A stretch of 64,000 nucleotides of DNA from Vandiemenella viatica (taxonomy: Eukaryota > Arthropoda > Insecta > Orthoptera > Morabidae): positions 182,988,437-183,052,436 of the forward strand of contig JARYHS010009186.1 of NCBI GenBank assembly GCA_031002005.1, written 5' to 3'. Positions 24,691-35,113 of the stretch are shown piece by piece (the first letter of the stretch is position 1; each line of letters begins with the position of its first letter). Made by a program: the position numbers and the translations under genes. The notes under the pieces are model-generated. The model saw only the letters and a list, made by a program, of their open reading frames with translations, searched no databases and was not told where the DNA came from.

Positions 24691-25539
24691 GTTCCCCTTA
24701 TTCCTCCCGCCCTCAGAAAACGAACAACACCTCTTTGCTATTCTTTTGACACCTCTATTTCACTGCTTACAACCCGAAAGAGCGCTGGACAACTGCCGCA
24801 TGCTAGCATTGAACTCACATGACTTGCACTTTTTCTTTTAATTCTTAGTTTATAATATAATTTTAAATCATTACAGAAACAAAAATTATCCTGAATTCTT
24901 AGCTTGCTACATAGCGACTTCTATAGCCACGCATTGAAAACATATGTGGCCCGTCGACGAAGGCATGAGGCATGGCGTTATCGTGGCCGGAGCCGATGTC
25001 GCGATGACCCAGTAGCCGTTAATCATCCTTAACAGACGAAGCCAGTCTGGTTTACATCCTCCTGTAATGAATTACAGCAAAGTTTTTCCCGTCGCGTAAT
25101 TGTAGTGACATTACCTTGACCCGATAACGGCGGGCAAGTGGACTTCCGTGCTCTTGTCGGAAATCCTTTTTGTTACTGACGTAACGATATTACCATTCAG
25201 TCACCGGTTAGCACATTCCAGACTCCAGTTCGTTTATTTTTGAACATTCCTTATATATCCCTCAATATTTGTACCCCCGGCCTCTTTCACGTGTAATTTG
25301 AGATCTGTGCTGCTAATGTATAGATAAACTATCAACGAATTGCTACTAGCATCCCTGTTTTCACCTCTTTCCTGAGTCTCCTCCTTTTCGTCTGAATTTA
25401 GGTTTTAAGTCAATGTTGTTCGCACATCATTTATTTCTACCAACTATTAAACTATTATTAATTTAAAATATTTTATGGTTCGTATGATCCATCTTTTCAT
25501 CCTTTCAAAACTGTTTCTTTCTTTTTTGTTTCTGACTTA
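24691..25539. other. No feature recognised; mildly GC-rich at 24940-25200
   Basis: No coding domain or repeat family recognised. The GC-richer part has no TATA, splice or domain support. Confidence 0.4.
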
Positions 25540-25785
25540 ATACCTCGTCGACGTCGAGCTGATTAGAGGCGGCTCGAGCTTGTTATTCGGAATGACGTGA
25601 GTTCAAATAGCAGTACGGCCACCCAGATTTCGATGTTTCGTGGTTTCCCGAAATCATTCCAGGCAAATGATGGGATGGTTCATTGAAAAGGACGTGGTTG
25701 AATTCCTTTCCATTTCTTGCCATTGTCCTTCCCCGCTTCCAATTACGTCGATGTCGAAGAGTAAAGCCACAAAGAAAAAAAATCT
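25540..25785 (+). mobile_element. SINE family A, with a reverse tail fragment at its head
   Basis: 25575-25785 is a plus-strand family A copy (GTGAGTTCAAATAGC, GGCCACCCAGATTTCGATG, tail CCAATTACGTCGATGTCG, AAAGCC then an A-rich end). The bases just upstream, about 25540-25572 (CCTCGTCGACGTCGAGC, TTAGAGGCGG), match the family tail in reverse orientation. Two oppositely oriented pieces therefore abut. Confidence 0.75.
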
Positions 25786-26377
25786 ACGGTAATGACTGAC
25801 CCACCTTAACGACTTCAGAATCATGAAAATGCTGTTGGCTCATCTGGTTCACATGCGATGGAACAAGTTGCCCTTCGCCACTTCATCGAGCAATACCAAC
25901 TATTCACAAAACTGCAAGATGCAACCAGCCCAATGAATTTGAAGAAGACAGATATTTGCTGAAATCATATATCTTAATTACTGGACATTTTGCTTTGTAC
26001 TTATAGGCAAGTGGGTTGTCTTTGTTCGTTATGTACTATTGAGAATTCACTTTAAGTGTCACACTATACTGAGTTGCATTGAGATCACGTTGAATTTCTG
26101 AACGATTAGGAACAGATAATGGTATGATATGCAAGCAGTCTTTAACCTCTGCTTACGTTGCCTCCAAAATAGTTTATAAAAATTAGAAAAGGCAATGGTA
26201 AATTAACACTTCCTTGCGGGACGCCCGATGTAACTCCCACGCTAGTAGAAGTTTCACCTACTTTCGGTGACCAAATAAGAACTGGAGAATACATTCAAAA
26301 CTTTAGTAGAATACTCGGCAATTTCATCTCTTTGTTAACAGGAAGTTGTGTAATATACTGTGGAGAGCTATCCGGAT
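25786..26377. other. No feature recognised
   Basis: AT-rich; no recognisable coding or repeat signal. Confidence 0.4.
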
Positions 26378-26602
26378 TTGACAAAAAAATCTTCTCGGGT
26401 TTGCAGCCGGATTTTATTAAAAAGCGACAAGCTTTCGGCAACTAGCTCAGCAGCCATCATCAAGTCAATTATGTACCGGTGATCTTGCCGTTAGGAATAC
26501 CTAGTACATAATTGACCTGATGATGGCTGCTGAGCTAGTTGCCGAAAGCTTGTCGCTTTTTGATAAAATCCGGCTGCAAACCAGAGAAGATTTGTTGTCA
26601 TT
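26378..26602. repeat. Foldback hairpin 3 (79-bp core arms, ~100 bp in all)
   Basis: The arms at 26398-26476 and 26504-26582 are inverse complements with two mismatches in 79 bases. Weaker pairing continues outward (TGACAAAAAAATCTTCTC against the inverse of GAGAAGATTTGTTGTCA). The loop is only 27 bases. The right arm on the plus strand contains CTGATGA (26517-26523) and GAAA (26544-26547), followed by a possible 3-bp stem AGC/GCT. The left arm carries the same sequence in reverse. No coding potential is visible; probably a transposon end duplicated in inverted form. Confidence 0.9.
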
Positions 26603-26908
26603 TATTCGTCGGGAAAGCCTGCGCTCACTATACGGATTTATTTAAGTTATTGCAATATGTCTGACGATATATTAGGAAAGCGAGCTAATGCCCCATTTTC
26701 CACCTATTGATTCACTAGAACCATTACTGCTCAGTTCCAGTAGCTGATAGATCAATGTTCAATGTACATAATCTGTCCTCAAGAACACCGAAAAGTGAAT
26801 CAAATTTCGTTAGTTCGTTCTTGAGAAACAGGTTCAAAACCATTTCGTGTTAGTGTATTACGACGCATAGATCTGTCGCGACAATGTTATAGTTCAAGAT
26901 CTGGCTGT

Positions 26909-27474
26909 ATGATTTCTGCGTCCATCTGTTATTTTATTTAAATGCAATTTTTGTGTAGAATTATTAGTAGATTAATACGATTCTGACGGGTTGTCAATCA
27001 AGTAATTTTAATTAAATTTTCAAAATAAAATCAATTTAAAAAAATAGCTAAATTGTTTTAAAATAAATTATAATTTATTCCAAAGAGAGACATGTGAGGA
27101 ATGTAAAAAGTTTGGGCCTCCAATGTATGAATGGCCGCAAGTAGGGATTGCAAGCTGTCTAAGTAAGTTCACAGCCGGTATAGTGAGCTAACTCTCTCAC
27201 TCGTTTTTACAATGCTTTAAGAGCTAATAACCACTACTTGTGGCCATTTTTACACAGGCGACCGAAACTTTTTGCGTTCTTTACATGTCTCTCTTTGAAA
27301 TGGATTATAATTTACTTAAAAAAAATGAACGAAAAGTTTTGATTTTTTTTTAAATTAATTAAAAATACTTGCGGCCATGTTTTGATAGGCAAACCGGCAG
27401 AATCGTATTTTGCTACGAATAATTATACACAAATATTTCATTTCAATCAAATAACAGATGGACGTAGAAATCAT
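26909..27474. repeat. Long inverted-repeat element just upstream of an exon
   Basis: The left arm (about 26909-27147) and right arm (about 27228-27474) are diverged inverse complements along most of their length. Shared blocks include ATGATTTCT.CGTCCATCTG at the outside, then TACGATTCTG.CGG, then AGAGAGACATGT and AAAAAGTTT, and ATGGCC.CAAGTAG near the centre. The unique centre is about 80 bases. It ends 123 bases before the cadherin exon at 27598. Probably an old MITE or foldback element; no transposase and no clear target duplication. Confidence 0.8.
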
Positions 27475-27597
27475 GCTGGCTATTTCATTAGTCTTCTTTC
27501 ACCAATCAGTTTGCTGCAATAATTTTCATTAGGTGATGTGAAAAACCTCTTCCTAGTTTTACATATTTGACAAGAGCGTATTTTGTGTGTGTTGCAG

Positions 27598-27729
27598 TGA
27601 CGAAGCTGATCCGGCCTAATGCGACGGGGTCTCTGGTCTTCGACAGGCCTGGATACCATGCAGAGGTGCCAGAGAGCGCCCCTCCTGGGCACCACGTCGC
27701 CACCGTCACGGCTACCAACATGAGGCACC
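27598..27729 (+). CDS. Cadherin-repeat exon (single internal exon, 44 codons)
   Basis: A pyrimidine-leaning tract ends in GTTGCAG at 27597, and the exon runs to a strong donor GTGAGT at 27730. The reading frame begins with a split codon and ends with one, so both introns are phase 1 and the exon length of 132 is divisible by three. The peptide contains NATGSLVFDRPGYHAEVPES then APPGHHVATVTATN. It fits the start of an extracellular cadherin repeat: an F before Y, the PE(S/N)APPG turn, V..V.A, and an Asn where many repeats have Asp. NAT is a possible N-glycosylation site. Cadherin repeats bind calcium and mediate cell adhesion outside the cell. The specific gene (fat, dachsous, Cad87A or other) cannot be told from one exon. 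Confidence 0.8.
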
Positions 27730-28158
27730 GTGAGTACAAAGCCTCATCTGCTTAATGGATGCACTGATATTCGGCAGCGGTGTTCAATACGGAGCGCCAA
27801 ATCTGACAGGCTGCTCTCTTATTATCGTGCCCTCGTCACATCTACACTCTGTACTGCTAAGATGGCGTTATCCAATTTCGCACTATCTGGTCACAATGGT
27901 TCCATTTTCATTTAACACAAACAAGACTTGCCTGGGTTGTAAGAACGATACTAGCTCGCCATTGGTGCCTGTCACTAACCTCGAGATAACATCTGTTCTT
28001 GATTATCAATTACATTAAAATATTACTCTAAAATTTGGCATATCTCTTCTCCCAAACAAAACCTCTGGCGAAAAACATTTACACAAAAATTGATGAACAG
28101 CGTTAATTCTATAAAACGGTTACCGATAGGAAGTTGTACAATGGAAGACACTTTTCTT
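27730..28158. other. Intron sequence after the exon, no feature
   Basis: Begins with the donor GTGAGT. Open frames continuing past the donor are intronic read-through and carry no domain. Confidence 0.5.
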
Positions 28159-28385
28159 TGTCTATGGCTTTAGGCTTTGTCGACGTAGAGCTCTTTAGAG
28201 GCAGGAAAGAACTGAAGGCAAGGAACAACAAGGAATTCTACCATGGCGTTTTTGAAGGAAGTATACCAGAATTCGCCTGGAGTAATTTAGGGAAACCATG
28301 AAAAACCCAAATCCGCACGGAGATTCGAACCCGCCTCCTCCCGAATGCGAGGCCAAAGTGTTGTCACTCACCCACCATGCTCGGT
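28159..28385 (-). mobile_element. SINE family A, near full length
   Basis: Tail (TATGGCTTTAGGCTTTGTCG), AAGGAATTCTACCATGGCG, TTCGCCTGGAGTAATTTAGG, GAGATTCGAACCCGCCTCC (inverse B box) and CACTCACCCACCATGCTCGG at the head end. About 430 bases downstream of the exon, antisense to it. Confidence 0.85.
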
Positions 28386-29254
28386 AATGAAAGACACGTA
28401 AAAATAATATCAACTTCGAAATAAGGAGCTCTCAGAAATTAGCTTTTGAAGAAAACGAGGCAAAAAAATAGATATTGTCGAAGCGTATTGTATGAAGTTA
28501 ATTAGTTTATGATCAATCAGGATAATTATCGCCGCTTACTTCATTTAATTAATTTAAATTATTTTATAACACGCTATTATCCTGTCACTTACTCATGAGT
28601 TTTACGTCAATGTTATTCTTGAAATCGATATACGTGTACTCCTCTCATTTCGTTACCGTGATAGTTCCACGTGCAGCTAGAAAACAAGATCTGAAAACTG
28701 AGATTGCCTTTTTTTGACAGAATATTAAATTGGCAAGCTGGTGTGTTTTTACCTCGAATGGCCATTACCTCTTGAAGTCGCCTCTGACACCTTCACCTGA
28801 CGGGGTCGGGTCGCCAGTCCTTTGACAAGGCCGGCCTAACAAACGCGAGACGATACCGAGATGCAGCCTGTAACAACGAGGTCGTGATCCTCTGTCACAA
28901 ACACGACACTTCAAAGCTCTGTGATGGCTGCACAGCCAACAGTTTCCCTCAGTGGAACCTCACCAACGGAACATCACCCCCAAGCAAAGCATGTTTACTA
29001 TACCCAAATATTAAACAACGATATAACTATTCTTAGTAGCAGTAACACGTAGTACTCCTTCTTAATATAACAGATTTGTACATTCCGTTCTTTATGTGAG
29101 TTTCAAGCGTTTAAGGTTCAGTGGATAGCAAATATGAGGTAGTTTCAATTTAAACGGGAAAACATATTCTGAAGACAGTGTAAATATTATACCAGATGCG
29201 TATTGTATGCCCGTGATGATGTTTATGGTATTGACAGCTTTACGGTACCGAAGT
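28386..29254. other. No feature recognised; GC-rich patch at 28780-29000
   Basis: The GC-rich patch resembles an exon in composition but has stops in all frames I read and no convincing splice pair. Confidence 0.35.
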
Positions 29255-29395
29255 TGGGTTATTATAACTGGGAATGGACTGGAAACACGGAAAGGATTTT
29301 GACTATGTCATTTTCAAGTAACCATTCAGGCATCCGCCTTTAGCGATTTCGGGAAACAATGTAAAACCCAAATCTGGATCTGCCGCGAGCTTCCG
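29255..29395 (-). mobile_element. SINE family A, decayed
   Basis: GGGAAACAATGTAAAACCCA, AAATCTGGATCTGCC and CATCCGCC fit the middle of family A in reverse. The head and tail are poorly preserved. Confidence 0.55.
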
Positions 29396-29615
29396 AAAGT
29401 CCCGAAAATTTCCTATCGGTTTCTTTTCTGCCCTAACTATTATAAATTTCCTTAAAACGAAGTTTTAGTTATTTTACTAGCTTTTCAATGTAGATTTTTT
29501 ACTCCACTAAAAATGTAAACTACATCAGTTGTGTGTTGAACGTAACCAAAATAATTGGGTGTAAGGACAGTTAAATAATAAAAATAAAATAATCTCCCCT
29601 ACAAAACACTGTTGG

Positions 29616-30310
29616 CTACCGTAAATGTGAACCACAATTTATCCTATTTTCCTTGAGACACTGGACTGTAACACATATCACAGTTATTTCATAAATAGTT
29701 TTCTGACCCCCCTTTTTTTCTGTCGTCAGTCTTTGGACTGGTTTGAAGCAATCCTCCGTTCTATACTGTGCTAACCTCTTCATTTCTGCATACCCCTTAC
29801 AACCCACGTCCTCAATTATCTGCTTCATATATTCTAATCTCTGTCTTTCTACAGTTCTTACCTTCGACAGTTCCCTGCACTAACAAATTAACCAATCCAG
29901 CATGTCTCAAAATATTAATTACCAACCTGTCTCTTCTTTCTGTAAGCTTCTTCCATAAACTTCTTTTCTCACCCATCATTTCCAAAACTCGTTCATTTCT
30001 TACTTTGTCTGTCCACCTATCTACAGCGTTCTTCTGTAGCACCACATTTCAAATGCTTCAATTTCCTTTCTTTCCGGTATTCCTAAAGTCCATGTTTCGC
30101 TGCCGTAAAGTGCTGTGCTCCACACATAGAGTTTTAAGAAGTTCTTTCTAATTCCTAGATCAATATTTGAAACTAAAAGGTTTCTCTTTTTTCATGAAGG
30201 CTCTTTTTGCTAGTGCTATTCTGTTTTTAACATCATTCTTGCTTCAGCCATCGGTTGTAATTTTGCTTCCCAAGACATTACACGTAGTTTGTTATTGTCT
30301 ATTTTGAAAC
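29616..30310 (-). pseudogene. LINE reverse transcriptase C-terminal fragment (RTE/CR1-like)
   Basis: On the minus strand, upstream to downstream, the translation gives KITTDGC.KNDVKNRIALAK, RAFMKKRNLLVSN, LYGSETWTLGIPE, TDKVRNERVLEMMGEKRSLW, KKLTERRDRLVINILRHAGL, and QIIEDVGCKGYAEMKRLAQ. This is the region after the catalytic palm in endonuclease-reverse transcriptases very common in insect genomes. Several frameshifts and stops are present (for example before VLQKNAVDRW), and the catalytic core and endonuclease are absent. 5'-truncated dead copy. Confidence 0.9.
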
Positions 30311-30411
30311 ACGTTGAGCCGCAAGTTCGTTGTCGACTAATTAAAGCTTACAGCGCAATCATTACTGGCAGGTTTCGCCATTCGCTTTCTCTCCCCCACC
30401 CTCACCCTCTC

Positions 30412-30690
30412 CGGATGGATTGGTGGCTCAATAGTTAAGGCGTCCGACTGAAGATGGAAAGCACTTGGTTCGAATACCGGTCTGGGCTAGAATTTTTAAA
30501 GCCACATTACCTGAGCTTCAACTCAGTTTGAGATTGCTGTGTAGTGGGAATTGCAACAGAACGCTTCCGTATTTCGGATTGCATGTTAAACCGTAGGTCG
30601 CCTATACCCGGTAGAATTGCCGGTTACGCTAAGGCGGCTACGATAGTGCCGATTGCGCAGCCAATAAAAGCCCTGTCACCGTATCATTAC
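30412..30690 (+). mobile_element. tRNA-derived SINE, family C
   Basis: The head reads TGGTGGCTCAATAGTTAAGG (A-box region) and CTTGGTTCGAATACCGG (B box). The body includes TTTCGGATTGCATGTTAAAC then CGTAGG. A related block, TATTCGGATTGAATGTTAAA, occurs in the Helitron at 46906. Confidence 0.75.
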
Positions 30691-32156
30691 GACCACACGA
30701 ACCACTTTTTCTTCCTTCTGAAACCTCGTATTTTGGACGGACTGACAAACGACTCGGTAGGCTTATGGAGACGCCAGTCAGTGGTGTAGTACGCGCGGCG
30801 AAACGTTCGTTTCCGCAACAGGCAAGCTTGACCTTCTTCTTGTAGCCACTTCCCGATCTTAAGTATTCTACAGCACGCTATGAGACTCATCATTATCTTG
30901 TCTTCATATTTCTTAAAAACATGAAAATTTCTCACGAAAAGCTTTAGCTTTTAACGTTATTATATCCGTATTACTTCACACGAAACTTCAGTGCTGATAC
31001 AAAGCTGAATTATTAATTTAATAATAATTACAGACCTGGACAAGTAGTTTTTCCGTTGCATCAGCGCTCATTACTCTAAAAGTAATATATATTAAATTAA
31101 CTAATAACCCATTTAGAACCTATATGATGGCTATAAAATACAGCGCACAGTATTTTGAGATTCGTCGGCGTTACGTTGCGTTTGCAAATGCGTGCACCCC
31201 ATTTGATGTATAAGTTCTTTGAGTGCTCAGTAACGTCACCACAATCGTTGCATGCAAATCTTCACGAATATTTGTGCTATTTTCGCAAATCAGCCTTGTT
31301 ACATCTTTGATTTTAAACTGAATAAGTTTTTTGGTTTAGTCTAGAAGACTGCAAAACCAAAAGCAAAACCGTCAACTAAGTAAAAGAAGCAACGCAAGCA
31401 ATTCAGGTCTATGGGTACAGCTATGTAGCAAGGACGTGTGGTACATTGGTTCATGCTAGTAAATAAATTACATTCTACTGGCGATCTTGTATTTAATATT
31501 TTTCAAAAAGAAATTAAAATTACAATTAATAAACACAACCAGATAAAACATAGACTTAAATACATTTGCTAAACAGGCATTGAGAGTGAAAAAGTTCAAT
31601 ATTTATTTCTTACTCTTATTTTCAACTACTATTTGCTCAACAAAAGCCATAACATCCTTACAGTAGACTGTTATTTAATACAGCACAGTTATCTGCACTA
31701 CTTGGCATGATCAATTTCCAAATTTCACTCAAAATCTTCGAATTCTCAACATGGGATGTAAAACTTTGTAATTTATAAATAAATGATTTTATAATACAAA
31801 AGTAATGAATGGATTCAAACCAAAGATTTTATAATTTGAGAGAGAGAAAAAGATCATATTCTATCACTCGAACTCAGTTTATTCATTTAATAAATATCTG
31901 TTGAAATGACAGAGATTAACCAAAATCTCTTAAAGAAGTCAAACATTTTGTGATTATTGGATTTCTCTACGATTCATTATTATTCCTATGTTTTTTGTTT
32001 ATTTTGAGGCAAAAAAGTAGTAGTCAAGTAGAGTAATTCTTAAACTTATAGTCCAAACACAAAAGCATACGTTAGATTGCTACTGGGTAAGAGAATATTT
32101 TACAAGAGTAGCTGGAATTTTCCCCTCCATCTTTACCCGCGGCAGCATTGATGACT
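30691..32156. other. 1.5 kb without recognised feature
   Basis: AT-rich sequence; no coding domain or family match recognised. Confidence 0.4.
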
Positions 32157-32390
32157 TTTTTTGTAATCAGGGCTTTACGGCTCGTCGAAGAAGAGGCCAT
32201 TAAAGGCGGGAGAAGATTGCTGGCAGGCAATGAGAAGGATATCGGTAATGGCTCTAATGAAGGTACCTTCCAGACATATGCTTGGAGTGATTTCGCGAAA
32301 CCAGTGCAACCGAAGTGTGGATGGCAGTAGTGAGCATCGAATATGCGTTCTAACGAATACCAGCCTCGAACTTTACCCTCTCATCTACCA
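32157..32390 (-). mobile_element. SINE family A, diverged
   Basis: The reverse tail (GGGCTTTACGGCTCGTCGAA, GCCATTAAAGGCGGG), TGCTTGGAGTGATTTCGCG and GTGTGGATGGC match family A. The head region after 32330 is heavily mutated. Confidence 0.7.
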
Positions 32391-32950
32391 GTAGTGTATT
32401 AATTCTTTACGCAGCGCTCATGTTTTCGAGCAGGTCACGGAATATCAGATTATTTATAGTCGAACAAAAATTCCAATCCATCACAAAAATACATTAATTA
32501 AGTAATGGCATAGGTGTATTAAAAAATTATTTTTTCTGAATATTTTAATGGAATATAAATGAAACATAATCACCAAAAATATGAAGTAATATGTCTAACA
32601 GTAGAAAAGCGGATTTGTGTATTTCAATCACTGCCTAGACTGGTATTTCTAGTTCCTTAAAATGTAAGTTACCTCTAATATGGCTGGTTATGTTTATATA
32701 AAATAACGTTCCATGATTCATATTCCGAATTGAATTATGGATTACGTGGATACAATCTGGTTATTTGATTCTGACAAAGCCTTCCTGAGAAATAATACAA
32801 CTGACGTATGTTTTCTACTAATAATAATAAGTAGATAGGTATTTAATTATCTATGGCGAAACAGCTGTCTAAGCAAGGAGATTATAAATCTGTACAGAGA
32901 ATATACCATTAAGAATTGTGATTCGGAAACTAATAATAATAATATTTAAT
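32391..32950. other. No feature recognised
   Basis: AT-rich; includes short AAT-repeat stretches near 32820 and 32930. Confidence 0.4.
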
Positions 32951-32954
32951 TAAA

Positions 32955-33150
32955 TTGCAATTGAGCGCACGCTCTGGTGGCAATTTCCCTACACACCCAT
33001 CTTCCCCCTTTCCTGCACCCACCTTCATTTACCCTTTAGAAATTTCAATTTTAAATCATTTCAACGTTTTTGGTAAATTATTCATCATTTCTCTTGGTAA
33101 CTTATTCCAATCCCTGTCACCCTTACTTAAAAAAAAAAAAACAGAATCTT
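32955..33150 (-). repeat. Dispersed repeat X, copy 2
   Basis: Reverse complement of the core found at 20575 and 48045: GAGCGCACGCTC, AAATTTCAATTTTAAATCAT, GGTAAATTATTCATCATTTC and TAACTTATTCCAATCCCTG. An A run interrupts the region at 33127-33141. Confidence 0.6.
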
Positions 33151-33289
33151 CCTACACCCCAGCTATTGTAGTTATGATGGCTGCAATATTTCTGTTCACA
33201 TAAGTCGATAAATCAACAAAAACAAATTGCCTTTTAATTGGCACATCCTTAAAAATTTATGCTTAGGTAATTGGAATTCGAAATTACTT

Positions 33290-33376
33290 TCGGACCATCG
33301 ATTTTTTTTGTTAGAAAAATGTTTTGGAATTAGGATCTAAATAAATGGTCTTAAGAGACACACATAAGAAATATTT
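33290..33376 (-). repeat. Dispersed repeat R, copy 1
   Basis: The inverse complement of this stretch reads AAATATTTCTTATGTGTGTC, TCTTAAGACC, ATTTAGATCCTAATTCCAAA and ACATTTTTCTAAC, followed by a short A run and TCGATG. The same order occurs at 38140-38266 with a 50-base A run. Confidence 0.75.
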
Positions 33377-33481
33377 TAACAAAAATACCATTAATATTAA
33401 TAAATAAAATGTTAAACAAATATTTTTTAGTTGTTGGTAAAATTAGGTTAAGTCTATGAATTTTATATGAAATTAATATAT

Positions 33482-34204
33482 TGTAATGACACATTACAGC
33501 CGTGTAATGTTGCAGCCACGTAAGTTGGCTAACGGATTTGTGAGGCTGCAGCGAGATGCAGACAGGTAGCTGTCGCCCACAGGAATGTGGCAACCCCTCG
33601 TATTTCCCCGAATCCGCTGGACAGCTAAGGATGGGGTGGGGGACTCGCTTGGAGGCCACACAGGTGGACACCTCGTGGCGGTACGTGGCCGGACGTGGGA
33701 ATATAAGACGCGAGTGAAAGTGTGAGTGCGCGCTTCTGCTTGAAGAGCCTTCCAGCCCGTATCTCCAGGGAGCAGGTTCGACGCGAGACTGCGTCCTAGC
33801 TGCTTGAGGGGCCACTTTACGTCTGTGCAGCGTCGACCGTGCGCCCAACAAGAGGCGCCACCATAGACCTGACCGCAGCTGTCATCACAAGAAGCCTGCA
33901 GCTGCCGTCGCAGGAGAATCCATACGGTATTGTGTGTATTGCGTGCGTCTACCTACCGCGTCCACTAGCCCAGTAACGACCCTGACGAACAACAATATAT
34001 GCCGGACAGTTTATAATAAGAAATCACATCTCTGAATCACATTTAATTAATTAATCAATCCATGTACGTGATCCAATAAATATTATTTTAAATTGGTGCC
34101 TTGCCGATCAATTCACATCCTTGTCATTAAATATTAAATAATAAAAATTCCAATAAATAAAATTAACTATCTTTTCCTGGTGCCGCAATCAGCGTGACAC
34201 TTCA
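33482..34204 (+). mobile_element. Solo LTR, gypsy-type
   Basis: The 723-bp unit begins TGTAATGACAC and ends GTGACACTTCA, a short imperfect terminal inversion within the TG...CA frame of an LTR. It is flanked by ATATAT at 33476-33481 and again at 34205-34210. AT-rich ATAT targets are known for the gypsy/17.6/ZAM group. Inside are a TATA-like GGAATATAAG near 33699 and AATAAA signals near 34140-34160, placed as expected for U3 and R. The GC-rich centre gives long but meaningless open frames. No primer-binding site or internal domain follows, so this is a solo LTR left by recombination. Confidence 0.75.
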
Positions 34205-34210
34205 ATATAT

Positions 34211-34712
34211 AGGTGATGGTTAATATAAATTAGAAGAAAATGCCATTCTGAAAATCAGTGATGTTAAGCAACTAAACTCACTCTTCTAGGTCAATTGAGT
34301 TTGCACCTTCTTGTCGCCAGTGAGCGATTCCTCACCAACTTCACAAAGCGATAATTCTTTACAGAAGGAAAAAGAATTACTCCATCAATAGTTGAATCCA
34401 TAATAACACCGTTAGGAAAATAAGTTCTTGGGAACGTAGGAGATTCAATAGACTGTGTACGGGACACCCGGGCTTACTATTACATCTATTGAATGTTGAT
34501 TAGGTTCTCAGAAAAGTCTCATTGTCGCAGCATTATAAAAATTGAGGTAGAGGGACGAACCTATTATGTTATTTTACGACTCTCACCATTGTCTCGGTAT
34601 ACCTGTTTGGCAACCGAGCGTCTCTCCGCATTGTCTACTGAAGAGAGATGTCTGACAGTATACCTTTACAGAAGTCTCTGATCATAAACGAATACGCTTT
34701 TATGTTGTTAAG
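34211..34712. other. No feature recognised
   Basis: Mixed composition; a short frame at 34493-34681 has no domain. Confidence 0.4.
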
Positions 34713-34920
34713 CAGCGTTTCTCAACCTGCATTCCGCGGACCTATAACATAGGTTGCTACAAACAATATATTAAAAACTTATATCCAACTTAATTGAAGT
34801 TATTATAACGAAAACTTAAATACTAAACATAAAATAGATACCGTGCTGATACTTTATAAAGCTATAACCGAGCATAAACTATAATCCAAACTTTTTAAAA
34901 TCCATGAATATTTCAACGAA
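34713..34920 (+). mobile_element. Possible hAT-type end, one side only
   Basis: CAGCGTTTCTCAACCTGCAT followed by CCGCGGACC resembles the ends of the hAT MITEs at 615 and 41497. No matching right end or 8-bp duplication was found, so the extent is a guess. Confidence 0.4.
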
Positions 34921-34966
34921 CAGAAAAAAGTCTGGTATTTACATGAAATGGCAACGTTGCTCCATT

Positions 34967-35113
34967 TTTTGTTTATGGCTTTACGCTTCGTTTACGTCGA
35001 GGTCATTAGAGGCGAGAAAGGACTGGATACAAGGAACGGGAAGGAATTCGGCCATGGCCTTCTGAAGGATGCATCCCGGCATTCACCAGAAGTAATTTTG
35101 GGAAACTATGTAT
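34967..35113 (-). mobile_element. SINE family A, head missing
   Basis: A well-preserved reverse tail and body (TTTATGGCTTTACGCTTCG, GGAAGGAATTCGGCCATGG, GATGCATCCCGGCATTCACC) stop abruptly at about GGGAAACTATGTA. The tRNA-like head is absent, the usual outcome of 5' truncation. Confidence 0.85.

Noticed and set aside
28740..29000. Possible second cadherin-like exon or duplicated exon relic
   Set aside because: Short blocks (GACGGGGTC, TTTGACAAGGCC, GATACC) echo the real exon at 27598, but stops occur in the matching frame and no splice pair fits. Similarity is too weak to claim.
33351..33851. 166-codon minus-strand frame
   Set aside because: Lies across the GC-rich LTR and AT-rich flank; no domain, and the element's transcription signals are on the plus strand.
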